A DNA stretch of 64,000 bases from Anaerolineae bacterium. GTDB taxonomy: Bacteria > Chloroflexota > Anaerolineae > Aggregatilineales > Phototrophicaceae. Below are positions 18,000 to 28,334 of the stretch, piece by piece (position 1 is the stretch's first letter; each line of letters opens with the position of its first letter). The position numbers and the translations under genes are program-made. The notes under the pieces were generated by a model, which was given only the letters and a program-made list of their open reading frames with translations, was not told the origin of the DNA and did not search any database. The DNA lies in assembly GCA_022822305.1 (NCBI GenBank), contig JAJEBY010000007.1:1-64000 (forward strand). The letters are read 5' to 3'.

Positions 18000-18893
18000 A
18001 TGACCATCCTCTGCTACGGCGAAATTGACCTCGACATCTATCTCGCCCTCGACCGCCTGCCGGACCTAGACCACGCCGCGACCGTCCAGGATGAGTTCGA
18101 AAACGTGGGCGGCGCCGCGGCCAACAGCGCCATCTGGCTGGCCAATTGGGGCCTCGACACGCGCCTGGCCGGCCACGACCTGGGCGATGACGCTGCCGGC
18201 GATACCGTGCGTGAGATCCTGGCCGCGCAACCGCAGCTCGACTCGCGTTTCATCAAGCGCCACGCTGATTACCCGACGCCGCGCTGCCAGTGTCTGGTCA
18301 CTCCCGATGGCGAACGCAGCTTCATCACGCACTGGCCCCAGGACCTGAAAATTACCGGTGCCACGCCGGACATGTTCGCGGATGTCGCCTGGCTCAATCT
18401 TGATATGTCCGGTCCCATCGAACCGCGCCTGAAGGCCGCCCAACTGGCGCGGGCGTTGCAAATCCCGGTGCTGATCAACGACATCTACCGCGAGGATCAT
18501 CCGCTGCTGCCGCTGGTCGATCTGCTGGTGGTATCAGCGGCGATCGCTCGCGCCAAGGTCAAGGATATCTCGCCAAAGCGATTGGCGCGGCGGCTGCAAA
18601 AGCGCGGCGGCTGCGATGTCATCATCACCGACGCGGCGGGACCCGTAACCGTCTTGCCCTACATCGGCGATGAAGAACGCTTCATGCCTCCAGCCGTCAC
18701 GGCAGTCGATACCACCGGCGCCGGCGACACCTTCAAGTCTGGGCTGCTCTATGGCTTGCTGGGGGACATGCCCTTGATCGAAGCCGCGCGCTGGGCTTGC
18801 GCGACCGCCAGCACAATGTGCCAATATCCCGGCACTACCCGCCACCTGGCCTCGCTGGCCCAAGTCGAAGCGCTGCTGCCGGATCTGGATTGA
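18000..18893 (+). CDS. PfkB/ribokinase family sugar kinase
   Basis: ATP-dependent kinase of the ribokinase fold, 297 residues. The N-terminal signature is seen as ENVGGAAANSAIWLANWG. The C-terminal PfkB signature DTTGAGDTFKSGLLYGLL carries the catalytic aspartate and anion hole. The substrate may be a pentose, a 2-keto-3-deoxy sugar or a nucleoside and cannot be fixed from sequence alone. It stands alone between repeat-bearing spacers, so no operon helps. The gap 18894-19183 holds only a hairpin repeat (18996-19021) and a likely promoter region. Confidence 0.9.
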   Translation: MTILCYGEIDLDIYLALDRLPDLDHAATVQDEFENVGGAAANSAIWLANWGLDTRLAGHDLGDDAAGDTVREILAAQPQLDSRFIKRHADYPTPRCQCLVTPDGERSFITHWPQDLKITGATPDMFADVAWLNLDMSGPIEPRLKAAQLARALQIPVLINDIYREDHPLLPLVDLLVVSAAIARAKVKDISPKRLARRLQKRGGCDVIITDAAGPVTVLPYIGDEERFMPPAVTAVDTTGAGDTFKSGLLYGLLGDMPLIEAARWACATASTMCQYPGTTRHLASLAQVEALLPDLD

Positions 18894-18995
18894 CAATCGC
18901 GCATCGGAAATTCCCGGCCCGGTGCAAAATCATAGGACGGGGCCGGGTTGATCCAATCGACTGAAGAATCGACCGACCACCTATGCGGAGAATAA

Positions 18996-19021
18996 TGTAG
19001 GGGCGACTCTGTGAGTCGCCC
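18996..19021. repeat. Hairpin repeat (GGGCGACTC/GAGTCGCCC type)
   Basis: tgtaggggcgactctgtgagtcgccc: the same GTAGGGGCG lead as at 17907, but the inner arms are ACTC/GAGT with a TGT loop. Confidence 0.8.
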
Positions 19022-19183
19022 ACAGGCAACAGACCTGATATTGCCCCAATTTCATCAATTCCGGACAAGCCAAATCCCGCAGCGTGTCTCCACGACGCCC
19101 CGACCATCAATGACTTTCCTGCCCTCAGGTGTAAAATAGACCCCCAACCGACAACGTTTCTGATAAGCTCAAAGGCGAAAATC

Positions 19184-20692
<1,509 letters not shown>

Positions 20693-20734
20693 TTTTCTCG
20701 CTGTGAATGCCGTGGACCTGCGGCGGCAACTTAG

Positions 20735-21130
20735 CCGTCGTAGGGGCGACGTATCGGGTCATCCGCAAGCGCGCATCAGAATGTAAGGGTTGTCCGCTAC
20801 TGCGAAACTTACGCAACACTACCTGGAAAACACCGATTTTGCGACGATTCACAGTGTTAATCCCAGCAAAACGCATCAGAATTCTGTGGAATCCGCCAAG
20901 ATTAGCTCCCCTTCCCTAGCTCGCTGGGACGCCCCCCGAAAAACGGGGAGGATGTATGGGGGGCCAGGGCCGGGGGATGGGGTAAAACAAATCGCGTCAG
21001 GCGTCTAGTACCGGACAAGCCTTGTAGGGGCGACCTATCAGGTCGCCCGCTTGCAACAACATCAAATTTACCGCCAACGCATCAATACCAGTGTGAGCCG
21101 GTAGGGGCGAGCCTTGGCTTGGCTCGCCCG
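20735..21130. repeat. Repeat-filled spacer between matB-like gene and molybdenum hydroxylase
   Basis: The 444-bp gap 20693-21136 contains a degraded hairpin (about 20739-20765), ttgtccgctactg (20788), a GC-rich palindromic element (20904-20988), a perfect TATCA-loop hairpin (21023-21048) and a longer AGCC/GGCT hairpin (21101-21130). Both flanking genes end here (convergent), so it may serve as a bidirectional termination zone. No gene is supported. Confidence 0.7.
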
Positions 21131-21136
21131 CAAAAT

Positions 21137-23899
21137 TTAGCGCTTGCCGTTGGCGCCATTCCCGCCATTTGACCGCGCGCGGCGTACCGGACGCTTGCGC
21201 GGCAGCTTCATCGGCAGCTTTTGGCGGCGCACGCCATCAAACTGATACAGCGCGTTGGCCACAGCGCCCGCAGTCGGCACCAAGCCAATCTCGCCCACGC
21301 CCTTGGCGCCATAGGGTCCATAAGGATCAGGCACCTCGACGCCGATGACTTCCATCTCCGGCATTTCTTTGGCGCGCAAGATGCCGCATTTGCGCAGCAT
21401 CGTGCTCTTGGGATGGCCGCCTTCCATCGGCAAATCTTCGCTGATGGCGTAACCCAGTCCCATGTGGATCGAGCCTTCCAGCTGGCCCTCGAACAGCGTC
21501 GGATTGAAGATCTTGCCGGCATCGTGCGCGGCGATGATCTTCTCGACCTGACCGTCTTCGTCCAGGATAACCACTTGCGTGGCGTAACTGTAGCTGTAAT
21601 GCGTATAGACCTTCTCAACCATGGCGCCCGGCTTGGTGGTCCAGTCGACGGTGAAAGCGCCGACATAAGTCTTGCCGACCAGTTCTTCCAGAGAATGCCC
21701 TTCCAGATCAGCCCGCAGTTCACGGCAGGCGTCGATGATGGCGTTGCCGATCAGTGAGGTCGCGCGCGAAGCGGTTGTCATGCCGGTCACCATCTCCGAG
21801 CCGGTCTGGACGCGAACCTCAACCTGCGCCGGATGAATGCCGGTCTCCGTCACCAGCGCCTGCACCGCCATGGTATGCACGCCTTGCCCCATCTCCGTCC
21901 AGCCGTGATCAATGATGACCTTTACACCGTTCAGTTCCTCCCCCTCTCCCCCTGTGGGAGAGGGGGCCGGGGGGTGAGGGGTAGCCACCACACTGAGCGT
22001 CACCTGAGACGAATCCGGCATGCCATTGCCGATGCCGGTATTCTTGATGCCGCAGGCGATGCCGGCGAACTTGGCATCGCGGAATTCGTTCTTGACCGCT
22101 TCCAACGTGGCTTTGGCGCCCGCGCCCGCTTCGATCACCTGGCCGGTGGCGGTCATATCGCCATCGTCCAGCGCATTCTGGTAGCGGAACTGCCAGCGGT
22201 CGAAGCCGCCTTGTTCGCAGAGATCGTCAATGCAGCTTTCCAGCGCGAAGGCCGTCTGATTGACGCCGAATCCGCGCATGGCGCCGCAAGGCAGATTGTT
22301 GGTATAGACCGCCGTGCTCTCGATATCGGTGACGGGGAAGTTGTAGGCGCCGGTGGCGTGGCCGGCCGAGCGCTCCAGCACTTTCATGCCCACCGAGGCA
22401 TAAGCGCCGGTATCGCCGACGAAGCGCCCCTTGCAGAAGGTCAACATGCCGTTCTCATCGCAGCCGATGGTGTAATCCATCCAGATCGGATGGCGCTTGG
22501 GATGCATGATGATCGATTCGTCGCGGGTCAGGCGCACCTTGACCGGCTCGCCCATCAGATACGCAGCCAACGCCGCGTGTCCCTGCACCGAGAGATCTTC
22601 CTTGCCGCCGAATGCGCCGCCATTATCCACCAGCATCACGTTCACAGCTTCCTGCGGCAGACCGAGCAGTTTGGCAATCTGCACGCGATCCTCGAAGACG
22701 CCCTGTCCCTGCGACAGCACTTCGACGCCGCCCCATCCCCCAGCCCCTTCCCCCACAGGGAGGGAAAGGGAGCTACCGTAGTCAGAAGTCCCTCCCTCAT
22801 TTTGGGGGAGGGATTTAGGGTGGGGGCGGGGAATAGGATAAGCGATGCTGGCTTCCGGCTCCATGAAGCCGTGTTCAATCATTTGCGTCTCATAGACGCC
22901 TTGGGTGACAAAGGCGGATTCGGCCATCGCAGCTTCCAGATCGCCGCGATGGGTGATGGATTGCGAGAGCACGTTGCCGCCCTCATGAATCGAGGGACTG
23001 TCAGCGTCCAGCGCCGCGTGCATATCCGTGACCGGTTCCAGGACTTCGTAGTCAATCTCGATCAACTCGATCGCTTCTCGCGCGCAGGCATCCGTCTCCG
23101 CGACGGCGCACGCCAGCACATCGCCCACATAACGCGTGGTTTCGCCGACTCCGATCATCAGCGGCCAATCCTGCCGGATCAAGCCGATATGTTTGTCGCC
23201 CGGGATATCGTCCGCCGTGAATATTCGCAGCACGCCCGGATGCGCCAGCGCCGCGCTCAGGTCCATCGACTTGACCACCGCCCGCGGGTGATCGCTGAAT
23301 TTGAGCGCGCCGTAGCGCAAGCCATCCATGCGGATATCATCGACATACCGATGCTGCCCCAGCACCAGATCCTGCGCCTGATACTTGGGCAAGCGCGTGC
23401 CGATGCTGCCGTCCACCTCGGGCATTTCTACTTCTTCTTCGTTGCGGATGGCTTCGGCGGCGGTCTGGATCGCGTTGACGATCTTCTTGTATCCGGTGCA
23501 GCGACAGAGATGCGGCGTCAGGCATTTTTCGATATCGTCGCGGCTGGGATCGGGATTATGGTTGATCAGGTTGTTGGCTTGCATGACGATGCCGGGGATG
23601 CAGAAGCCGCATTGTACGCCGCCCTCTTTGACGAAGGCGTTGGCGAAGACATTCTGCCGATAGTCGCCCAGCCCCTCGGTGGTGGTGACAGACGCGCCGG
23701 CCACCTTGCTCATCTTGGTCACGCAGGACAGGGCGGCCTTGTCATCCACGCCCACCACGCAGCAGCCGCAGGCCGCTTGCGGCGCGCAGCCATCCTTGGG
23801 CGATATGATGCCCATATCCTCGCGCAAGACATTCATCAGCGCGCGGTCGGGGTCGCCCTCGTAAACGGTCCTTTGTCCGTTCAGGAAAAACTCAATCAT
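21137..23899 (-). CDS. Molybdenum hydroxylase, 2Fe-2S and molybdopterin domains on one chain (xanthine dehydrogenase / aldehyde oxidase family)
   Basis: 920 residues. The N-terminal 2Fe-2S domain has ligands in DGCAPQAACGCC and ALSC, the second cluster in QCGFCIPG and HLCRCTGY. From about residue 175 a molybdopterin-binding domain follows (YRYVDDI-like start, FGGKEDL, CGAMRGFGVNQTAF, GQGVHTMAVQ, and GAKGVGEIG near the end). No FAD domain is present, and no separate FAD subunit lies nearby. The architecture resembles single-chain aldehyde oxidoreductases and Se-dependent-XDH-like proteins. Two in-frame insertions (residues about 354-391 and 638-655) are translated palindromic repeats. The substrate is unknown. 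Confidence 0.88.
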   Translation of the reverse strand: MIEFFLNGQRTVYEGDPDRALMNVLREDMGIISPKDGCAPQAACGCCVVGVDDKAALSCVTKMSKVAGASVTTTEGLGDYRQNVFANAFVKEGGVQCGFCIPGIVMQANNLINHNPDPSRDDIEKCLTPHLCRCTGYKKIVNAIQTAAEAIRNEEEVEMPEVDGSIGTRLPKYQAQDLVLGQHRYVDDIRMDGLRYGALKFSDHPRAVVKSMDLSAALAHPGVLRIFTADDIPGDKHIGLIRQDWPLMIGVGETTRYVGDVLACAVAETDACAREAIELIEIDYEVLEPVTDMHAALDADSPSIHEGGNVLSQSITHRGDLEAAMAESAFVTQGVYETQMIEHGFMEPEASIAYPIPRPHPKSLPQNEGGTSDYGSSLSLPVGEGAGGWGGVEVLSQGQGVFEDRVQIAKLLGLPQEAVNVMLVDNGGAFGGKEDLSVQGHAALAAYLMGEPVKVRLTRDESIIMHPKRHPIWMDYTIGCDENGMLTFCKGRFVGDTGAYASVGMKVLERSAGHATGAYNFPVTDIESTAVYTNNLPCGAMRGFGVNQTAFALESCIDDLCEQGGFDRWQFRYQNALDDGDMTATGQVIEAGAGAKATLEAVKNEFRDAKFAGIACGIKNTGIGNGMPDSSQVTLSVVATPHPPAPSPTGGEGEELNGVKVIIDHGWTEMGQGVHTMAVQALVTETGIHPAQVEVRVQTGSEMVTGMTTASRATSLIGNAIIDACRELRADLEGHSLEELVGKTYVGAFTVDWTTKPGAMVEKVYTHYSYSYATQVVILDEDGQVEKIIAAHDAGKIFNPTLFEGQLEGSIHMGLGYAISEDLPMEGGHPKSTMLRKCGILRAKEMPEMEVIGVEVPDPYGPYGAKGVGEIGLVPTAGAVANALYQFDGVRRQKLPMKLPRKRPVRRARSNGGNGANGKR
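21936..21986. repeat. GC-rich palindromic repeat inside the molybdenum hydroxylase gene
   Basis: tcctccccctctccccctgt continuing to ggggggtgagggg matches the intergenic element at 159-210 and 44985-45030 (cccctctcc...ggagggggccggggggtgggg). In the gene's sense frame it is open and reads TPHPPAPSPTGGEGEEL between two conserved strands. Confidence 0.85.
22729..22840. repeat. Double palindromic repeat inside the molybdenum hydroxylase gene
   Basis: Two abutting elements, one around ccccttcccccacagggagg and one around ccctccctcattttggggga, joined by about 18 bp. In frame they add about 37 residues (PRPHPKSLPQNEGG then SLPVGEGAGGWGG) between SIAYP and VEVLSQGQGVFEDR, where family members normally run on directly. 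Confidence 0.85.
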
Positions 23900-24063
23900 G
23901 GCAATAATCTCCTATCTCGAATGCGATCAGCCCGCGAGGCACTTTTCGATAGGAATACCTAACGCCGTGAGTCACGACCTCAGACTGTTATCTAGTATTA
24001 TGTCGACTTTCGCGATTTTTTTCAAATCGCGACCCGTTTCCGCCCGCCACGAAGCATAAAAGC

Positions 24064-24131
24064 CTAGGGGCGGCTTGTCAGGTCGCCCGCCAAACCGGAG
24101 AATCATGTAGGGGCGAGCCGATGGCTCGCCC
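24064..24131. repeat. Two hairpin repeats upstream of galK
   Basis: A degraded copy (taggggcggcttgtcaggtcgccc, 24065-24088) and a perfect one (gtaggggcgagccgatggctcgcccc, 24107-24132; arms AGCC/GGCT, loop GAT). The rest of the 345-bp divergent gap 23900-24244 shows no gene; promoters for both sides must lie here. Confidence 0.75.
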
Positions 24132-24244
24132 CTACTCTGTGTCCTCTGTGGTCTCGGTGGTTAATTGTCTCCGCGTCCCTGTCGCCAAGCGCAAAGCCTG
24201 CGCTACAATTCGCAATCGAATCTAGATCAAGGGACGGACTCGCG

Positions 24245-25399
24245 ATGTCTCTAGTAGATGAGGTCAAGCAGCGCTTCATCCAGGAATACGGCCAACCCCC
24301 CGCCGCCATCGTCCGCGCGCCGGGACGCGTCAACCTGATCGGCGAACACACCGACTACAACGATGGTTTCGTCTTGCCCATGGCCATCGATCGCGCCGCC
24401 TGTATCGCCCTGCAGCCACGCCGGGACAACCGCGTCTTCGTCCACTCGCTCGATTTCGATGACCGCCGCGTCTTCGCGCTGGACGAATTGCGCCGCCCAT
24501 CCCGAACCGAATGGATCGATTATATGATCGGCGTGGCTTGGGCGCTGCAAGAGCGGGGCTACGCGCTTCGCGGCTGGGAAGGCGTGCTCAGCGCTGATGT
24601 GCCCATTGGCGCCGGCTTGTCATCCTCGGCGGCGCTGGAGCTGGTCACGGCGCGCGCCTTCTACGAGGTATCCGGCTTCGCCTGGGATGCCGCCGGCATG
24701 GCGCAGGCGGGCCGAACCGCCGAAAACGAGTGGCTCGGCATCCGCACCGGCATCATGGACCAGATGATCTCGGCAGCCGGCCTTGCGGACCGCGCCCTGC
24801 TGATCGATTGTCGCAGCCTGGAAACCGTTTCGGCGCCCTTGCCGGCGGGAACAGCGGTCGTCATCCTCGATACCGGCACGCGGCGCGGCCTGGTTGATTC
24901 CAAGTACAACCAGCGGCGCGAACAGTGCGAATCCGCAGCGCGCCATTTCGGCGTGCCCGCCCTGCGCGATGTCGAGGCTGGGGCATTCGAGCGGCGGGCG
25001 AGCGAACTAGAGCCGGCGATCCGCGCCCGCGCTCGCCATGTCATCAGCGAAAATGCGCGCGCGCTCCGCGCTCGCGCCGCCATGGACGCGGGTGACGCGG
25101 TCGCGCTCGGGCAATTGATGATCGCCAGCCACAACAGCCTGCGCGACGATTTTGAAGTCTCCAGCCCGGCGCTCGATGCCATCGTCGATTGCGCCAACGC
25201 CGACGCGGATTGTTATGGCGCGCGCATGACCGGCGCCGGTTTCGGCGGCTGCGCCGTGGCTCTGGCGCGTGCCGATGGCGTGGAAGACTTTGTGGCGCGG
25301 GTGCGGCGCTGTTATGTCGCGGCCACGGGCCACCAGCCGAAACTCTACATCACACGGGCGACTAGCGGCGCGGAAACGCTCTATCCTGCGGCGATCTGA
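24245..25399 (+). CDS. galK: Galactokinase
   Basis: Phosphorylates alpha-D-galactose to galactose-1-phosphate (Leloir pathway), 384 residues, the usual length. The GHMP signatures are clear: the galactokinase motif APGRVNLIGEHTDYNDGFVL at about residues 22-41, the ATP-binding motif PIGAGLSSSAALEL near residue 121, the catalytic aspartate in GIMDQMISAAG and the C-terminal GARMTGAGFGGCAV. No galT or galE is adjacent. It faces a sugar ABC importer across 283 bp, which could supply the substrate. Confidence 0.95.
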   Translation: MSLVDEVKQRFIQEYGQPPAAIVRAPGRVNLIGEHTDYNDGFVLPMAIDRAACIALQPRRDNRVFVHSLDFDDRRVFALDELRRPSRTEWIDYMIGVAWALQERGYALRGWEGVLSADVPIGAGLSSSAALELVTARAFYEVSGFAWDAAGMAQAGRTAENEWLGIRTGIMDQMISAAGLADRALLIDCRSLETVSAPLPAGTAVVILDTGTRRGLVDSKYNQRREQCESAARHFGVPALRDVEAGAFERRASELEPAIRARARHVISENARALRARAAMDAGDAVALGQLMIASHNSLRDDFEVSSPALDAIVDCANADADCYGARMTGAGFGGCAVALARADGVEDFVARVRRCYVAATGHQPKLYITRATSGAETLYPAAI

Positions 25400-25500
25400 G
25401 TTGCGGCGTCGCGTTACTCTCGTGACGCTCGGTACAAAAGATTAACCACCGAGAACACAGAAGTAGTTCCAATAAAGCGATGCAAGAATAAAGCGACGTT

Positions 25501-25525
25501 GTAGGGGCGTCTCGCTGAGACGCCC
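25501..25525. repeat. Hairpin repeat (GGGCGTCTC/GAGACGCCC type)
   Basis: gtaggggcgtctcgctgagacgccc, between the convergent galK and sugar permease genes. A degraded inverted partner follows (about 25548-25572) and then ttgcatgacttacctggtt (25584-25602), the end of the 128-bp repeat seen at 721. Confidence 0.75.
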
Positions 25526-25682
25526 GCTTTACCTGCTAAGTTTTCTGGGCGTTTCGGCGAGACTCCCCTACAGGTATAAATTTGCATGACTTACCTGGTT
25601 CTACTCAGAGCGCAGAGATGTCTTGAAATGATTGCGCCAAACCACTCAGGCTTGATATCCGTCGCAACCGTATCCCGCGCGA

Positions 25683-26531
25683 TTAGCCCTTTACGGCGCC
25701 GGCGGTCAAGCCTTCGACGATGCGGTTCTGGAAGATCAGCACCAGCACCACCAGCGGAATCGTCACCACCATCGCCGCCGCCATGATCTCGGCGATGGGC
25801 TCTTGCTCGGAAAATTGACCGGAGAATTGCGCTATCGCCACCGGCACCGTCTGCGCCGAGGGATTGGTCGCGGTGAAGTTGAGGGCGAAGAGATACTCGT
25901 TCCAGGATTGCACGAAGGCCAGCAATCCGGTGGTCACCAGCGCCGGCGCCGTCAATGGCAGCAGGATCAGGCGAAAGGTCTGGAAGGGCGTGGCGCCATC
26001 GACGATCGCGGCTTGCTCGATCTCGGCCGGCAATCCGCGGAAGAAGCTGGTCAGCACCCAGACGGTGAAGGGCAGCGTGAAAACGGGATAAGTGACGATC
26101 AAGGACAGTCCCGTGCCGAAGAAACCCAGCTCGCGCACAATGGTGTAAAGGCCGGACAAGATCGATATGGCCGGAAACATAGTCATCGACAGCACGACAT
26201 AGAGCAGCACGACGCGTCCCTTGAAGCGCAGCCGTCCCAACGCGTAGGCGGCGAATGAACCGGCGACCAGCGCGAATATCGAGGTTGCGGCGGAAACCCA
26301 GGCCGAGTTCTTCAGCGCGTCAATGAAGGTGTTGTCGCGGAAGACATATTCGTAATTCTTGGTGGTGGCTTCGCGCGGCAGATAGGTGGCGCTCTTGAAC
26401 ATTTCGCTCTCGGTTTTGAAGGAGGTGACAAAGGCCCAGTAGAAGGGGAAGAGCGCATATACGGCGACCAGAAGCACCAAGCCATACAGAAGAACCTGCT
26501 GCGCCAGCCGCGCATACTGTTTCCGCGCCAT
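25683..26531 (-). CDS. Sugar ABC transporter permease (MalG-type)
   Basis: Inner-membrane permease of a CUT1 carbohydrate importer, 282 residues with about six hydrophobic segments. The first helix is LLYGLVLLVAVYALFPFYWA and the EAA loop is QAAIVDGATPFQTFRLILLP. It ends FQNRIVEGLTAGAVKG, as is usual for MalG. It starts 2 bp after the upstream permease stop. No ATPase gene is nearby; CUT1 systems often share a general MsmX-type ATPase encoded elsewhere. Confidence 0.93.
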   Translation of the reverse strand: MARKQYARLAQQVLLYGLVLLVAVYALFPFYWAFVTSFKTESEMFKSATYLPREATTKNYEYVFRDNTFIDALKNSAWVSAATSIFALVAGSFAAYALGRLRFKGRVVLLYVVLSMTMFPAISILSGLYTIVRELGFFGTGLSLIVTYPVFTLPFTVWVLTSFFRGLPAEIEQAAIVDGATPFQTFRLILLPLTAPALVTTGLLAFVQSWNEYLFALNFTATNPSAQTVPVAIAQFSGQFSEQEPIAEIMAAAMVVTIPLVVLVLIFQNRIVEGLTAGAVKG

Positions 26532-26533
26532 AT

Positions 26534-28090
26534 CTAGGACTCCACCTGCAAGAGCCGGACGTAGATGAAAGCGAATATCGAGATGAAAATGAAGATGATC
26601 ACACTAATGGCGGACGCGTAGCCATCCAGCTGATTGCTGACCAGAGTCTCGAAATTGTAGGTGGCCATGGATAGCTGCTGCCGGCCGAAGAGTACGTTGA
26701 ACAGGTCGAAAACGCGCAGCGCATCCAGCGTGCGGAAGATCAGCGCGATGGCGATGGCCGGGCGCAGCAGCGGCAGCGTGATGGAAAAGAAACGCCGGAC
26801 CGGACTGGCGCCATCCACCGAGGCCGCTTCGTAGAGATCGCTCGGTATCACCTGCAAACCGGCCAGCAAGAGCAGCGCCATGAAGGGCGCCGTCTTCCAG
26901 ACATCGACGATGATGGCGGTGGGAATCTGCAATGACGGATCGGACAGCCAAGCCAGCGGCGCGTCAATCGCGCCCAGATCGAGCAGAATTTTGTTGAAGA
27001 TGCCGGCGCTGGTGTCTTTGAGCATGAGCTCCCACAAGCGCGCCGAGATCACGGTCGGGATCGCCCAGGGCACCAGCATCACCGCGCGCATGGCGCCGCG
27101 TCCGCGAAACTTCGAATTCACCACCATCGCCATGAAGAGACCAATGATCAGCTCCCCGGCCACAGAAATGACGGTGAAGACGACGGTTGTGAAGATCGCT
27201 TCAATGAAGTCGTCATCCAGCCCGCTGATGGCCGCCGACTGATCGCCGCCGATGGGCACATTGAATATCGTGCGATAGCCCTCGCGCAGCAATTCGCGGT
27301 CGATAGATTCCCAGCGTATCGAGCCGTTGGCGCGCGTATCGCAAGGTCCGTCGCTGATGCTCTTGCGACAGGTCACGGTATCGATGCGGAAGGTCAACAG
27401 GTTGTAATAGTTTTCCAAGCCGACGAATTGCGGCACTGCGCTGCCGGCGAAGCGCTTGTCGGTCAGGCTGCGGATGAACGTTTGCTCCAACGGGCGCGCC
27501 GCCACCAGCACGAAGATGGTCAAGGTGGGGATCAGCAGGTTCCAGGCCAGCCGCGTTTCCCGTCCGATCAAAGAATCCTCGCCGCTGAAGAGCCGTTCGA
27601 TATTGTTGTTGAGCCAAGTCCAGAGCAGAAATCCGATTGCCAGAACCACCAGCGCAGGCGAGATTGCTGAGAGCAGCTGGCCGAAATCGACCGCTTCTCT
27701 GTCCATCGCGGCCGAGTTGATGATGTTGAAGGCGGTGAGCAGGATATAAGAGGCGGCGCCTATGCACAGCCAGAGCAAGCCGATACGCGCCCAATGAGCG
27801 ACGCGGATGTTCCCCCGCCGCAGGCGCCAGCCAATCGTGATAAAGAAGGCGCCGGACAGTATGAAGAGGACCGAAATAATGATGCCGAAACGCTCAAGAT
27901 AAATGAGCAGCAGTGAAGGCGGCCGAGCATCGTCCTCAGCTGTCGTCCAGTTCAGCGCCAATTGAATCGCCTCGTCGTTGGCGACAGCGGCGAAAAACAA
28001 GACGATCGCCAAGGCGCCAATCAGCATCATGACCGCGCTGAGCAGCAGGATTTCCGGCCTGGTTCCCGGCGCTTGGTTGTTGGTCTCCAT
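26534..28090 (-). CDS. Sugar ABC transporter permease (MalF-type), long form
   Basis: 518 residues, longer than most CUT1 permeases (about 300) and close to enterobacterial MalF. About four extra hydrophobic helices occupy residues 1-155 (for example LLSAVMMLIGALAIVLFFAA). A soluble segment at about 200-290 precedes the conserved core, whose EAA loop is EAASVDGASPVRRFFSITLP. Residues 220-290 (TCRKSISDGPCDTRANG) form a probable periplasmic loop with two cysteines. It lies 244 bp downstream of the binding protein, with hairpins between. Confidence 0.92.
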   Translation of the reverse strand: METNNQAPGTRPEILLLSAVMMLIGALAIVLFFAAVANDEAIQLALNWTTAEDDARPPSLLLIYLERFGIIISVLFILSGAFFITIGWRLRRGNIRVAHWARIGLLWLCIGAASYILLTAFNIINSAAMDREAVDFGQLLSAISPALVVLAIGFLLWTWLNNNIERLFSGEDSLIGRETRLAWNLLIPTLTIFVLVAARPLEQTFIRSLTDKRFAGSAVPQFVGLENYYNLLTFRIDTVTCRKSISDGPCDTRANGSIRWESIDRELLREGYRTIFNVPIGGDQSAAISGLDDDFIEAIFTTVVFTVISVAGELIIGLFMAMVVNSKFRGRGAMRAVMLVPWAIPTVISARLWELMLKDTSAGIFNKILLDLGAIDAPLAWLSDPSLQIPTAIIVDVWKTAPFMALLLLAGLQVIPSDLYEAASVDGASPVRRFFSITLPLLRPAIAIALIFRTLDALRVFDLFNVLFGRQQLSMATYNFETLVSNQLDGYASAISVIIFIFISIFAFIYVRLLQVES

Positions 28091-28137
28091 GGCAACGCGT
28101 CTCTCGACTTGCCTGTCGCCAATTCTCTAGCGCTTTA

Positions 28138-28271
28138 GTCGTCCGGACTTGTCTTCATTAGGGGAGCGCTCGCCGGACGACTTTTCTTTGGCGGGCGACC
28201 CACTGGGTCGCCCCCGCATTTTCGAACATATATGAACCTGGCAGGGCTCAGCCAGCGGCCGAACCAGGTTC
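28138..28271. promoter_or_regulatory. Intercistronic hairpin cluster between sugar-binding protein and permease
   Basis: Three stems occur in a row: GTCGTCCGG (28138-28146) with CCGGACGAC (28173-28181), GGGCGACCC with GGGTCGCCC (28193-28213), and GAACCTGG (28234-28241) with CCAGGTTC (28264-28271). The position, between the binding-protein stop and the permease start of one operon, is where 3' hairpins protect binding-protein mRNA in malE-malF-type operons; that role here is inference. Confidence 0.55.
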
Positions 28272-28334
28272 CCGTTCAACCTTGTCCCCTCCCCGCTCGC
28301 AGCGGAAAGGGGATGCGAATCCAGCTCGTCAAGT

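Noticed and set aside
21833..23962. 709-codon open frame on the plus strand
   Set aside because: Antisense to the molybdenum hydroxylase, with no recognisable domain.
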